Shown: positions 1-12,100 of the stretch, piece by piece | Layout: the number at the start of each line of letters is the position of its first letter | How positions within the stretch are numbered: the stretch's first letter is position 1 | IMG/VR virus record: IMGVR_UViG_3300044547_000682 | Location: 1 to 35,273 of that record | DNA length: 35,273 nucleotides | Direction: 5' to 3' (one strand) | Source of the DNA: a virus | Translations under genes and position numbers: made by a program | Notes under the pieces: model-generated | What the model was told of the DNA's origin: nothing | Database searches by the model: none | The model's input: the letters and a program-made list of their open reading frames with translations, nothing else

Positions 1-2
1 CA

Positions 3-3000
3 CCTACTAACGCAACTTATGACCCAGCTACTGGAGATTTTGTAATGACAGTAGGAACACATAGTTTAAGTATTGGTGAAGGAATTCTAATTTCAACGGG
101 TTCAATCGCATTTACTTGTGATATGGATAACAATCAATCGGTTAAATCATATCCTAGATTTGGAATAGACCCATACGCTGGTCGTTCTATGATGATAACT
201 AACACTACACCAACTACATTGACAGTTAGTGTCGGAACATCTGCAGCTAATAAATACTTTACACCTACATCAGCTAGTTATAACGCACTTACAGGCGATA
301 TGTCTGTAACTGTTGGACAGCATGGCTTAGGTGTTGGTAGAAGTGTTATTTTAGCAACGGGTTCAATGGCATTTACTTGTGACCAAGACGGAAATGCAAC
401 AACACATAGTTATCCTAGAAGTGGAAGTGGTGACCCGTATCTTGGAAAATCAATTGAGATAAAATCAGTTGGATTTACTCAACACACAGTAACCAATGCT
501 CCATATAACGCTGAGACTGGAGATGTTACCTTAACAATAGCATCTCACGGATTTAGTAATGGTGATTATATTAAACTTTCTGATAACTCATTAACTTACA
601 ATTGTGTATTGGATGATAATGTGATTTCAAAATCTTACCCTAGAGCTGGATATGATTATCCAAGCGGAAGATGGTTAAGTATATCTGGTGTAACTACAAA
701 TACGTTTAACATCAATATAGGTGCATCTTCATATACAAACTCACATACATTTGTGACAGCAAGTATTAATGGAGTACAAAGACAAGATGGTATCTTCACA
801 ATCAATGTAGGGGATGCTGGGAGTGCTTCTGGCTCAATACATACATTTGTATCAGCATCGGCAAACGCTGTAAAATACCTACCGCAATCAGTTCATACGT
901 TTGTATCTGCATCAGCTGGTGCAATTAAACACTTACCTCAAGCAGCTCATACCTTTGTTAGAACTACTAAAAATTCAATCAGTACATTACCTGTATTGGT
1001 TCAAAATGGAGATAGTTTAATTAAAGTAACAAATACAACTCAATACTCATCATCAATATCGGCAAGTGGAGCTGAATTAGATATTATTACATCATCATTT
1101 AAGCATGTAGCTGATATTATTGAAAATGGTGTTGCATTTGTACCGGATTCATTGGCAAGAAACTATAATTACGGATTTGAATTACCTACACCAACTTTAT
1201 TACATATAAGTTCTAAAGAGCAAACAATTGGTATGGGTTCATATAACTTATCAACTCAAATTACAAACGTAAGTTCTTCTTATGGTACTGTTGTAAACGT
1301 TGTTAAAAACGGATTGAGTGTATTACCTACATTAGTAGCAAATACATCATCATCATTAAAAGTAACAAACTCAAATCCTATAAGACAAGCAATATCTGCA
1401 TCATCTTCTGATACTAATAAGATTGCAAGTGGATTTGATTTGATATTAAGTGTAATTGAAAACGGAACATCGGTTCTACCAACAATTATATCAAATACAT
1501 CAGCAAGTATTAAGGTAACTAACACACCACAATTAATAAGTGGAAGTGCAGCTGGAAGATTGCAAGGTAAATTAATATCATCATCGTTATCTTTGGTAAT
1601 TGATGTGTTATTAAATAATGGTACAAGCTCAATTGCATATAAACCATCAACATATCCGATAGCAAATACAAATTCAAAGATAAATTCAGCATATAATTTA
1701 TTAATAAGTAACTCTAAATTTATAGTTGATGAAACTATTGCTTATATGAGTTCTTCTTGGAGTGGATTTGAATATACACAAAGTAAATGTGAAAGAGATT
1801 TGACAGGAATCCTTAGTGGTTCTGCATTTGACCTTTTATATGGTGGTAACTCAGCATCTTTGTTTAATGGTAAGTTCTATTTTGATTATCCATCAAACGC
1901 TACTGGTTCACAATTAGACCAAACGATTACGGCAATCAAATACGCAAGTGGATTGGCAGAAAAGGTTGTATTGAATACTGTATTTACACATATATCAGCA
2001 TCACAATTAGTATCATCATCAGCATCTTACAATTCATTGAGAGAAAACAAAGGATTTATACAAAGTGAATCAATTGCATATCTATCAGCAAGTTGGGCTA
2101 AGCATGATTATAATGAAACTACTTGTAAGAGAGATATTGGATACATTATAGATGCAGTAGCAACTGATTTACTTTATGGTGGAAATGAAAGAAGTGTGAT
2201 AGCAGGTAGATACTACTATGATTATCCATCTCAAGCTACAAACGCACAATTAGAACCTACATTGACTGGTGTAAGATATGCAAAAGGAACGGCTATGAAC
2301 GTAGTTGTTAATAAGCAGATATTTACAGCATCTTTAGAAGTTCAATACGCATACGATTTAATAAAGGCTAACAAATTATTCATACAAAGTGAAAGTGTTG
2401 CATTTGTAAACGTTAAATATCCTAACTTAGATTATAGTGAAAGTAAATGTTATAGAGATTTAGGATATATCATTGATGGTGTAGCAACTGATTTACTTTA
2501 TGGTGGCAATGAGAGAAGTAGAGATAATGCAGATTACTATTATCAGTTCCCATCGCAAGCTAATGGGTTTGGTTCGCAAGTAATTCAAACAACGGATGCA
2601 ATTAAGTACGCAGCTAGAATAACAACAGCATCTATTAGTAGTACATTGATAGGAGCACCTTCTATTATACTTAATACGTTGGCAAATATCAAAGTAACTA
2701 ACGCCACTCAATATATTTCAGCATCATCGGCAACTTCTACTGAAGCAACAATACTATCAGCATCAATTGCTATCGTAACAAACATAGTTGCTAACGGAAC
2801 TGGTTCGGCAATAGTATCGGCATCATTAAGTTTACCAACTTCATCTTATACAACTCCGATGAGTAATGATAATAGATGGATTGCATATGGAATACTAAAA
2901 AATAATATTTCATTCATACAGGATGAAACTATTGCATATTTATCATCATCTTGGTCAACGGCATCTTATGATGAAAGTAAGTGTAGACGTGATGTGGGAT

Positions 3001-5177
3001 TGATTATAAGTGGGGCAGCTGAAGATTTGATATATAACTCAAATTCAGCATCATTATTTAATGGTATATTCTATTATCAATATCCATCACAAGCACAAGG
3101 AGCACAATTGAACCAAACGCTTGATGGAATAAACTACGCAAGTAAGTTAGCACAAAAAGTAATTCAAAATGTAACTTATGTAACGGCATCAGCGGTTGTA
3201 TCAGCATCATACGCATTGATTAGAAAGAATAGAGAGTTTATACAAAATGAAACTATTGCTTACCTATCTTCTTCTTGGAGTACGGCATCTTATATCGAAT
3301 CAACTTGTAAAAGAGATGTTGGTCATATTATAGATGCAGTTTCTACGGATTTATTATATGGTGGAAACGAAAGAAGTACAAATGCTGGTGTGTTCTATTA
3401 CTTATATCCTTCACAAGCACAAGGTTCACAATTACAACCAACATTAGCAGGTGTTAATTACGCAGGACAACTTTCTAAGAATGTTGCGGCATCATTAACA
3501 TTTGTGACAGCATCTCAAATAGTATCAGCATCAGTTAATTTGTTGAGAAAAAATAGAGAGTTTATCCAAACTGAAACCCTAGCTTACTTAACTGCTAGCT
3601 GGAGTACATTTGAGTATGATAAAGATAAGTGTAAGAGAGATGTTGGTTATATATTAGATGGTGTTACTACCGATTTATTATATGGTGGTAATGAAAGAGG
3701 TGTATTTAGTGGAGAGTTCTATTACAAATATCCATCTAAGGCAATTATTGAAGGAGATGGTGATGGTGTTGGGCAATTAGGACAAACAATAGATGGAATA
3801 AACTACGCAAGTAGAATAGCACAAAAGATTGTAAAAAATACATTGTTTGTAACAGCATCAGTAGAGGCATCAGCATCATTTGATTTGTTGAGAAAGAATA
3901 AACAATTTGTGGCAGCTGAAACTATTGCATATGTATCTTCTTCTTGGAGTGGTGTATATTATAATGAAACAACTTGTAAGAGAGATGTTGGATACCTAAT
4001 AGATGCAGCAGCAACGGATGTATTATATGGTGGGCAAGAAAGAAGTGTGATAGCAGGACAGTATTATTACTTATATCCTTCTAACGCAATCAATAAAGGC
4101 GTACCATCAACTCTAAACCAATTAGACCCAACTCTTACTGGTATCAGATATGCTGGAAAGTTATCTAAAAAAGTAGTAATCAATCCAACTTATTTAGTAC
4201 CATCTGCATCTTTATTAACAACTGCACAATTATTGACAGATAATAAACAATTAATACAAAAAGAAACTATAACATTCTTAAGTTCTTCTTGGAGTAATTT
4301 AAAATATAATGAAGCAAGTTGTAGTAGAGATTTAGGATTTATCATAGATGCAATTAGAACGGACTTAGTTTATGGTGGCAATGAAAGAAGTATTGAAGCG
4401 GGTTCATACTATTACAAATTCCCATCGGTAGCAATTGAGGAAAGTTATAGTGATAATAATGGACAAAAGAAGCAAACGATAGATGGTATTAACTTCGCAA
4501 GAGGAATATCTGAAAAAATTGTAGCAAATACTTTATTAACTTATTTAGCACCTGCAACTAAGAGAAGACAAGCGGCTGAAAGATTAAAAGCTGGTAAAGA
4601 TGAATTAAAACAAAGAGCAATTGGATACACAAATGGAGCATTTCCATATTTAGTATATAATGAAGCAAGTTGTTCACGTGATACTGGATTTATTGTAGAT
4701 GCATGTGTGACTGATTTATTGTATGGTGGAAATGAGAGAGGAATCAGAGCAGCATCTTCATACTATGATGGTCAGTACGGAAGTGCAATAGCTGTGACTA
4801 GAGACCAATTATTAGAAACATTGGAAACAAATCGTTATCTAAGAACTAGAGCAGAGTTTATAGCAGCAGGTGCACCATTAGAATCATTTGGTTCATTAAT
4901 TGTGGCAACTGGTATTGACTACTCTTATAATGGTAGTGGTGTGACATTTAAAGCACTTCCTCCAAATCAGGGTGGTAGTGGTGTTGCAAATCCAATATAC
5001 GAAATTACTGAATTGGGTGGAGGTAGAATCTTCTTCACATCCGGTAATCAGGATGGTGACTTTAGAATTGGTACAGGTTTAAGTATTAATCAGGCAACTG
5101 GTACTCTTGTGGGTAGAACATTTAGTAAATCTCTATTCTCATTGGTAACTCCGTTCTCATTAGCACTACAAATATAA
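3..5177 (+). CDS. Giant repeat-built virion/fibre protein, 5'-truncated by the window edge
   Basis: The reading frame is open from base 3, before the first ATG at 45. The residues encoded ahead of that ATG already match an internal repeat (compare PTNATYDPATGD with PTSASYNALTGD), so the true start lies left of the window. Three modules follow one another. First come three copies of a unit with a single Cys and a YPRxG motif (FTCDxDxN...SYPR...GRS), at about 45-720. Next are HTFVSAS units and four copies of a unit ending in KVTN. Last are nine helical-looking units with a CxRDxGxIxD core and YGGNERS (about 1710-4870). The C-terminal part (RIFFTSGNQDGDFRIG, then FSKSLFSLVTPFSLAL) resembles C-termini I know from long structural proteins of marine T4-like phages. 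It is probably a fibre or other virion surface protein; the exact role is unknown. The stop is followed by a 26-nt A-rich spacer to the next gene. Confidence 0.85.
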   Translation, partial: PTNATYDPATGDFVMTVGTHSLSIGEGILISTGSIAFTCDMDNNQSVKSYPRFGIDPYAGRSMMITNTTPTTLTVSVGTSAANKYFTPTSASYNALTGDMSVTVGQHGLGVGRSVILATGSMAFTCDQDGNATTHSYPRSGSGDPYLGKSIEIKSVGFTQHTVTNAPYNAETGDVTLTIASHGFSNGDYIKLSDNSLTYNCVLDDNVISKSYPRAGYDYPSGRWLSISGVTTNTFNINIGASSYTNSHTFVTASINGVQRQDGIFTINVGDAGSASGSIHTFVSASANAVKYLPQSVHTFVSASAGAIKHLPQAAHTFVRTTKNSISTLPVLVQNGDSLIKVTNTTQYSSSISASGAELDIITSSFKHVADIIENGVAFVPDSLARNYNYGFELPTPTLLHISSKEQTIGMGSYNLSTQITNVSSSYGTVVNVVKNGLSVLPTLVANTSSSLKVTNSNPIRQAISASSSDTNKIASGFDLILSVIENGTSVLPTIISNTSASIKVTNTPQLISGSAAGRLQGKLISSSLSLVIDVLLNNGTSSIAYKPSTYPIANTNSKINSAYNLLISNSKFIVDETIAYMSSSWSGFEYTQSKCERDLTGILSGSAFDLLYGGNSASLFNGKFYFDYPSNATGSQLDQTITAIKYASGLAEKVVLNTVFTHISASQLVSSSASYNSLRENKGFIQSESIAYLSASWAKHDYNETTCKRDIGYIIDAVATDLLYGGNERSVIAGRYYYDYPSQATNAQLEPTLTGVRYAKGTAMNVVVNKQIFTASLEVQYAYDLIKANKLFIQSESVAFVNVKYPNLDYSESKCYRDLGYIIDGVATDLLYGGNERSRDNADYYYQFPSQANGFGSQVIQTTDAIKYAARITTASISSTLIGAPSIILNTLANIKVTNATQYISASSATSTEATILSASIAIVTNIVANGTGSAIVSASLSLPTSSYTTPMSNDNRWIAYGILKNNISFIQDETIAYLSSSWSTASYDESKCRRDVGLIISGAAEDLIYNSNSASLFNGIFYYQYPSQAQGAQLNQTLDGINYASKLAQKVIQNVTYVTASAVVSASYALIRKNREFIQNETIAYLSSSWSTASYIESTCKRDVGHIIDAVSTDLLYGGNERSTNAGVFYYLYPSQAQGSQLQPTLAGVNYAGQLSKNVAASLTFVTASQIVSASVNLLRKNREFIQTETLAYLTASWSTFEYDKDKCKRDVGYILDGVTTDLLYGGNERGVFSGEFYYKYPSKAIIEGDGDGVGQLGQTIDGINYASRIAQKIVKNTLFVTASVEASASFDLLRKNKQFVAAETIAYVSSSWSGVYYNETTCKRDVGYLIDAAATDVLYGGQERSVIAGQYYYLYPSNAINKGVPSTLNQLDPTLTGIRYAGKLSKKVVINPTYLVPSASLLTTAQLLTDNKQLIQKETITFLSSSWSNLKYNEASCSRDLGFIIDAIRTDLVYGGNERSIEAGSYYYKFPSVAIEESYSDNNGQKKQTIDGINFARGISEKIVANTLLTYLAPATKRRQAAERLKAGKDELKQRAIGYTNGAFPYLVYNEASCSRDTGFIVDACVTDLLYGGNERGIRAASSYYDGQYGSAIAVTRDQLLETLETNRYLRTRAEFIAAGAPLESFGSLIVATGIDYSYNGSGVTFKALPPNQGGSGVANPIYEITELGGGRIFFTSGNQDGDFRIGTGLSINQATGTLVGRTFSKSLFSLVTPFSLALQI
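1710..4870 (+). repeat. Nine copies of a ~90-110 residue CxRDxGxIxD / YGGNERS repeat
   Basis: Within the first gene, nine successive units share the order F(I/V)xxETIAYxSxSW, then a Cys in (C)(K/E/S)RDxGxIxD, then DLLYGGNERS, then YYYxYPSxA, then QTxxGxxYA. The units start near 1716, 2052, 2376, 2909, 3236, 3558, 3903, 4245 and 4600. Each keeps one Cys next to Arg-Asp. Copies 1 and 4 are a subtype with YGGNSAS or YNSNSAS followed by LFNG instead of NERS. Copy 9 is degenerate at its start and end. A KVTN-type unit separates copies 3 and 4, which suggests shuffling of whole modules. Function is unknown. Confidence 0.85.
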
Positions 5178-5203
5178 AAAAGAAAATAAAAAAATAAAAA
5201 GAA

Positions 5204-6121
5204 ATGGCAGAAGTTTTTGTTCCCTTAAATCGATTCCAGTCAGTAATAACAGGCCTGACTGGTGAGCCCGATGAAATATATGCAACTCCAGCAGGAGTAT
5301 CATCAATTGTGTTATCTTGTCAAATTACAAATAATAGTTCAATAACACAACCTGTAACTATATTTGTAACATCAAATAAAGAAGTACCTGTACCGGAATT
5401 TGGTGATATATATAGTGGAAGCGCTTTTGTTAGTTCTTCTATAAGTTTATTAAACTTTAGTGGTAGTTTTGCTAGTGCATCTTTATTACTTAATTCAAAT
5501 AGACAATTTTTGAGAAAAGAAATAGCAGCATATACATCATATCAAAATAGTTTATCAGAAACACCATTTACATTTGTATCTGATTACTTTGAACAAAATA
5601 CTTTAGATGATGTTGATGCAATAAAATATGATATAATTAATAATACAACAATCAGAACAAATAAAGCAGCAAAAGCATATTTTGATAAAAATGGGGTATC
5701 TTTAATCGATGTAACGGAATATTCTGCATCTCTATTTGCTTTAGATTATTTAAAAACATTATCAAATCAAATTATAAAAAATCAATCTGTAACTGGTTCG
5801 GCTGATTCTCCATTATTGTTTCAAGCTGGAGTTACGCAATCTGTATTAAGTGGATTTACAAACGGAACACAAACAGGAATATCAGCATCTATATATGTAG
5901 TAAATTCTTTAGTAGATGTTATTAAAAAAACTATTGAATCTCCTGTACTTGTTGAGCAAGAAGCTGTGAGATTAGTTACAAACGTAACAATACCAGCAGC
6001 TGATTCATTATCTCCTATTGTTTCTGGTAAATTAGTATTAGAAGAAACTTATGGATTTATTGTTTCTGGTTCAACCGAATTGACTGTAATTCTTTCTTTG
6101 TTAGAAAGTGCGAATGAATAA
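5204..6121 (+). CDS. Virion-associated beta-sandwich protein with a helical insertion
   Basis: The product is 305 aa and has no signal peptide or membrane segment. Residues about 10-58 (RFQSVITGLTG, then VTIFVTSN) and about 254-303 (LVTNVTIP, GKLVLEE, then TVILSLLE) align in pattern with the two halves of the 110-aa protein encoded at 19224. It therefore looks like the same small beta-sandwich with about 190 residues inserted into one loop. The insertion contains LLLNSNRQFLRKEIAAYTSY, which resembles the LLRKNREFIQNETIAY element opening the repeats of the upstream gene. The A-rich 26-nt leader carries no clear Shine-Dalgarno sequence, and the ATG (MAEVF) is the natural start. A structural role beside the upstream giant protein is inferred from context; no named family is recognised. 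Confidence 0.8.
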   Translation: MAEVFVPLNRFQSVITGLTGEPDEIYATPAGVSSIVLSCQITNNSSITQPVTIFVTSNKEVPVPEFGDIYSGSAFVSSSISLLNFSGSFASASLLLNSNRQFLRKEIAAYTSYQNSLSETPFTFVSDYFEQNTLDDVDAIKYDIINNTTIRTNKAAKAYFDKNGVSLIDVTEYSASLFALDYLKTLSNQIIKNQSVTGSADSPLLFQAGVTQSVLSGFTNGTQTGISASIYVVNSLVDVIKKTIESPVLVEQEAVRLVTNVTIPAADSLSPIVSGKLVLEETYGFIVSGSTELTVILSLLESANE

Positions 6122-6140
6122 CAATAATATCATTGATTGA

Positions 6141-6168
6141 TATTTATAAGGGATTCTCTATATTTATA
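6141..6168 (+). promoter_or_regulatory. Candidate promoter: two TATTTATA boxes 20 bp apart
   Basis: TATTTATA occurs at 6141-6148 and again at 6161-6168, exactly 20 bp apart, in the 67-nt gap ahead of the 3758-aa fibre gene. The second copy ends 20 bases before the ATG. The same octamer, usually as ATATTTATA, recurs ahead of most other putative transcription units in this window. A weak inverted repeat (AATATCA and TGATATT, 6126-6144) overlaps the first copy. A promoter role is inferred from recurrence and position only. Confidence 0.4.
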
Positions 6169-6188
6169 ACAAAGCTGGAAAGTAACGC

Positions 6189-9100
6189 ATGGCAATTAGT
6201 AATCTATTAACGGGTAGGGTAAGGGTAGTAAACCCTAAAAATGTAACATCTGATAGGTATCAATTCTTGGATATATCCCAAGCAGAGCCGAATTTAGGTG
6301 TTCCTAATTTTTCTGCTTCGTTATTAACAAATCCTGCTATTGTAGTTTCGGATGACCAAGGTAATAGAGGATTTGTAAGAAGTTTAGATTTAGATAGAGC
6401 ATCTGGTGCATTTACTGGTTCATTCACAGGTTCATTTACTGGTTCATATTTTGGTGATGGTAGAGATTTATTTAATTTACCAAATGTAACATTTATAGCA
6501 AGTGGTTCGGCAACTGCATCTTTTAAGGAAGGTAATTTGTTTGTTAATACAAACACTATAATTAAAGGTGACCTTTATGTTGATGATACGATTTATGCAG
6601 AAAGTTTAATAGTATCTTATATTTCATCTTCTGTAATATATTCATCTGGTTCTAATATATTTGGCGATGAAACATCCGATATACAACAATTTACTGGTTC
6701 TGTTAGAATACAAAGTGAATTAATTGGTAATAATATTACCGGTTCATCTTTCACTGGTTCGTTTACTGGTTCGTTTTTTGGAGATGGTTCTAATTTATTT
6801 AATTTACCAAAAGCAACTAGATTAGCAAGTGGTAGTGTAACCGCATCGGTTTCTCCACAAGAAGGATTTAAAGTAATTTCAATTGAAAGCGGTTCTAATT
6901 TTACTGGAAGTTTATTTGTAAGTGGAAATGTAGTAATTCCATCTGGTAGTGGGTTTTTTAGTGGTAGTGGTGAGGGATTATTTAATATACCATTATCAGC
7001 ACTTAATATTGATTCATTAGTATCAACTAGAATAGCAAGTGGTAGTGTAACTGCATCAATAGCACCGAATACTGGTTTGGTAGTTAATACAACAATAACT
7101 GCATCAATGTATTCTGGTTCTGGTAGAGGGTTATTCGATATCCCACAATCAGCATTATCAGGAGATGCACCTAGAATCGCTAGTGGTTCTGCAACTGCAT
7201 CAATTTCTCCTGATAGAGGCTTACAAGTAAATACATCTGGACAATTTGAAGGTAATGTATCGGCATCAATGTTTACTGGTAGCGGTAAGGGATTGTTTGA
7301 TATACCTCGGTCAGCATTATCCGAAGATGCAAATTTAATAGCAAGTGGTAGTGTAACCGCATCCGTAAATCCTGATTATGGATTTAGAGTAGAAACTTTA
7401 GCAACTGGATCTGTTATAGGTTCTCAGTTTACTGGTTCTGTTTCTGTTAGTGGTAGTGTATTTGCACAATTTTTCGCAGGAGATGGTTCTCAATTAATAA
7501 ATGTAAATCCTGATAATGTATCAAGAATAGGAAGTGGTTCGGTAACGGCATCTGCTAACCCTGTCAATGGGTTTGTAGTTGAATCATTTGAAAGCGGCTC
7601 ACAATTTACTGGAAGTTTAAAAATTAGTGGTAGCGTATCGATAAGTAGTGGTTCAGCGTTTAGTGGTAGTGGTAAAAATTTATTTGATATTCCTCGTTCA
7701 GCTTTAACACCCGATGCATTACTTTCTACATTTATAGCAAGTGGTAGTGTAACGGCATCAGTTTCACCAAATTTTGGATTTCAGATAAAATCAGTAGCAA
7801 GTGGTTCTACGTTTAGTGGTAGTTTAATTGTAAGTGGTAATATACAAATTCCATCTGGAAGTGGATTCTTTAGTGGTAGTGGTGAGGGGTTATTTAATAT
7901 TCCACTATCAGCATTAGCTGAAAGAGTAACCAGACCTACATTCATAGGAGATGGTTTAATAACTGCATCTGTAAGTTCTGTTTATGGATTTAGAGTTGAA
8001 TCTTTAGGAACTGGTTCTCAATTTACTGGAAGTATAAATGTTAGCGGAAGTGTATTCATTCCAAGTGGTAGTGGTGTATTTAGTGGAAGTGGCGCTGGAT
8101 TATTTGATATCCCTCGTTCTGCAATTTCAAACTTAGATGTTAATTTAATATTCTCTGGTTCAGCAACCGCATCTATTGATCCTGTTAAAGGATTTAATGT
8201 AAATGTACCAAGTAAACTTAGTGGAAGTTTAATAGTATCATCATCTAATTTTACAATACCAACTGCATCATTAAATACTGTATTTGATGTTACAAACGCA
8301 TCATCACTATCTTATGCATTTAGTAATGCTATTGTAGGACCAAATTCAACATTAACTTTAGTTAGAGGTGTAACTTATACATTTAATTTAAATGCATCTG
8401 GGCATCCATTTTATATAAAAACTATTAATTCAACTGGAACTGCTAATGCTTATAACGATGGTGTAACCAATAACGGAACAGCGGTTGGAGTTATAACGTT
8501 TACAGTACCATCTAACGCACCAAATACACTTTATTATAATTGCCAATTCCACTCGGATATGGCGGGAATGATTAATATTGTTGATACATATACATTACCA
8601 GCTGAAATAACATTTATAGGTAAAACAAATATAACTGGAAGTTTAGGTGTTAGTGGTAATGTTACAGCATCAATGTTTAGTGGTTCTGGTAAAGGTTTAT
8701 TTGATATTCCTCGTTCAGCATTATCCGAAGAAGTATTTAGAATTGTTAGTGGTAGTGTAACTGCATCTGTTAGTCCTGATTATGGATTTAGAGTTGAATC
8801 TTTGGAATATGGTAGTACATTCACTGGTTCTATAAACGTAACTGGTTCTTTATTTGTAACTGGTTCTGTTAAGGCTACATTTTTCGCAGGAGATGGTTCT
8901 CAATTAATAAACGTACCTTCTCAAGAAAGTAATAAAATTGTAACGGGTTCGATAACTGCATCTGTAACTCCTGAATTAGGATTTAGAGTAGTTTCTGCAG
9001 ATATTGGTTCTCAATTTACTGGTTCTTTATTTGTAAGTGGTGCTAGGGGTATAGAAATTTCATCTGGTTCATCTTACTCTGGTAGTGGTGCTAGATTATT

Positions 9101-12100
9101 CAATATCCCAAGAACGGCATTAACACCTGATGCATTATTAACAACATTTATAGCATCTGGTTCGGTAACCGCATCTGCAATACCCAATAGAGGATTTATA
9201 ATTCAATCGGCAGCTAGTGGTTCTGAATTTACTGGAAGTTTAAAAATTAGTGGTAGTGTATCTATCAGTTCTGGTTCATCATATTCTGGTAGTGGTAGAT
9301 TCTTATTTGATATACCAGCATCAGCACTTTCTGATTTAGATACATCAAAAATATTTAGTGGTTCGGTAACAGCATCAGCAACCCCTAATTTTGGATTTGT
9401 TGTAACATCTGTTGCTAGTGGTTCTACATTTAGTGGAAGTTTATCGGTTAGTGGTTATACTAGATTTCAGTCTGGTGTATCGGCATCGGTATTTAGTGGT
9501 AGTGGTGCTGGATTAACTGATATTCCATTCTCTGCACTTTCGCAAGAATTATTTAGAATTGCAAGTGGTAGTGTAACTGCATCAGCATTGGCTGATTCTG
9601 GATTTATAGTACAATCGCAAGTTAGTGGGAGTACATTTTATGGTAATGTTAGAATACCTTCTGGAAGTGGGTATTTTAGTGGTAGTGGTGAAGGATTATT
9701 TAATATTCCTGAATCAGCTCTATCATTCGCTCCATATAGAATTGCAAGTGGTAGTGTAACTGCTTCTGTTAGTCCTGTTTATGGATTTAGAGTAGAATCA
9801 TTACTAAGTGGTTCTGAATTTACTGGAAGTGTTGATATTAAAGGAAATGTAAATGTAGCAAGTGGTTCATTCTTTGTAGGAGATGGTAGATTCCTTAATA
9901 ATATTACATTAGCTAATTTAGCAATTGATTCTACAAAAATATTTAGTGGAAGTGCAACGGCATCAATTTCACCAACGGAAGGATTTGAAGTAAATACTCA
10001 TTCTAGATTTGATGGTAGTTTTATTGTATCTTCATCTGGAAGACCTACTCCTGATTATTTAATTGATAGAATTGTTAATGTAACAAATGATGGTTCTAGT
10101 GCATATATAATAGAAAATGGTATTATTAGTGGTTCTAATCCAAATTTAACATTAGTTAGAGGATTGGAATATACAATTAATGTAAACGCATCGGGTCATC
10201 CATTTTGGATTAAATACGTTAATTCTACTGGAACTATATGGGAATATAGTAGTAGTATTACAAATAACGGAACTGATAATGGTATTATTGTATTTACCCC
10301 ACCATCTGGTTCGCCTAATACACTTTATTATAATTGTCAGCTACACTCATCGATGGTGGGAGCTATTAATATAATAGACAGTATAGTAATACCGGCCGAA
10401 ATTAAATTTATTGGTGAAACTAAAGTAGAAGGAAATGTAACCGCATCTATGTTTACTGGTAGTGGTGCTGGGTTATTTGATATACCATTATCAGCATTAT
10501 CTCGTGAAGTATTTAGAATTGCAAGTGGTAGTGTAACTGCATCAGTTTCCCCAAATAAAGGATTAGTTGTTGATTCATTTGTAAGTGGTTCATCATTTAG
10601 TGGAAGTATATTAATTGATTCATCTTCATTCATATATGCAGAAGGTACTTATTTAAGAAAAATACCTAGGTCAGCATTAACGGAAGATGCACTTATATCA
10701 ACGGAAATTAAAAGTGGTAGTGTAACTGCTTCGGTTAGTCCCGATTTTGGATTTAAAGTAACAACTCCGTTTACATCTTCTTTATCATTTGACAACGTAT
10801 TCACTGTAACTAATAATGGAAGTGGTAATTACAATATAAGTAACGGATTAATAAGTGGTTCAAATCCTACAATTACATTACATAGAAATTATGAATATGT
10901 TTTTAATGTAAATGCAAATGGCCACCCTTTTTGGATTAATTCGGCAAGTGCAGTTGGTGTTGTAAATGGATATAATACTTGGGTTACTAATAATGGTGAA
11001 GATGTTGGACAGATAACATTCTTAGTTTCTGGAAGTGCACCAAATACATTATATTATAATTGCCAATTACATTCAGCAATGGCTGGTGTTATAAATGTAG
11101 TAGATGGTAATCCAACCTTTATATATAATACTCAAATTGGTTCTAAATTTACTGGTTCGGTTGATATAAGTGGTAGTTTGTTTATAAACGAAGCTAGTGG
11201 CGGATTGTTCTTAGCATCATCTTCAAAATATTATGGTGAAGGTACATATTTAAGAAATATTCCTCGTTCTGCTTTAACCGAAGATGCACTAACTTCATTT
11301 GAAATTAAATCAGGTTCGGTAACTGCATCTGTTTCTCCTAATTTTGGATTTAGAGTACAATCACAAGAAAGTGGTTCTCAATTTACTGGAAGTGTTGACG
11401 TAAGTGGTTCATTAAGAGCATTTGCATTCATAGGAGATGGTTCACAAATAACAAATGTACAAGCAGCAGCATCACCTTTAATAGCAAGTGGTTCTGCAAC
11501 TGCATCTGTTACAAGTGGAGAGCAATTTATAGTAACAACTGCAAAGACCGGTTCTCAAATAGGTTCTCAATTTACGGGTTCAATTGATGTGAGTGGTAGT
11601 GTAAAGGCATTTTCATTTATTGGAGATGGTTCGCAATTAACTAATGTACAAGCGGCAGCAGCACCATTGATAGCAAGTGGTTCAGCAACAGCATCGGTTC
11701 AAAGTGGAAATACATTTATAGTAACAACCGGAGCAACTGGTTCAGCTATTGGTTCTAGATTTACTGGTTCTGTTGATGTTAGTGGTAGTGTTAGGGCATT
11801 TAATTTTATTGGAGATGGTTCTCAATTAACAAATGTACAAGCTGCAGCATCACCTTTAATAGCAAGTGGTTCGGCAACGGCATCCGTAGCAAGTGGTGAA
11901 CAATTTATTGTAATAACTGCACCAGCATCTGGTTCATATAAATCTCAATTTACATCATCGGTAGCGATTAGTGGTTCAATAACCGCATCTATTTACTATG
12001 GTGATGGTGGTGGATTATTCAATATCCCACCTGAATCAATTGAAGGACTTGAATTGTTTAAAATTAATTCTGGTTCTGGTAGAGCAATTATAGACCCAAC

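Noticed and set aside
8269-11120. Cupredoxin domains as a host-derived electron-transfer (auxiliary metabolic) gene
   Set aside because: They are embedded in frame within fibre repeats, without a signal peptide or separate gene, so a structural or surface role is more likely than metabolism.
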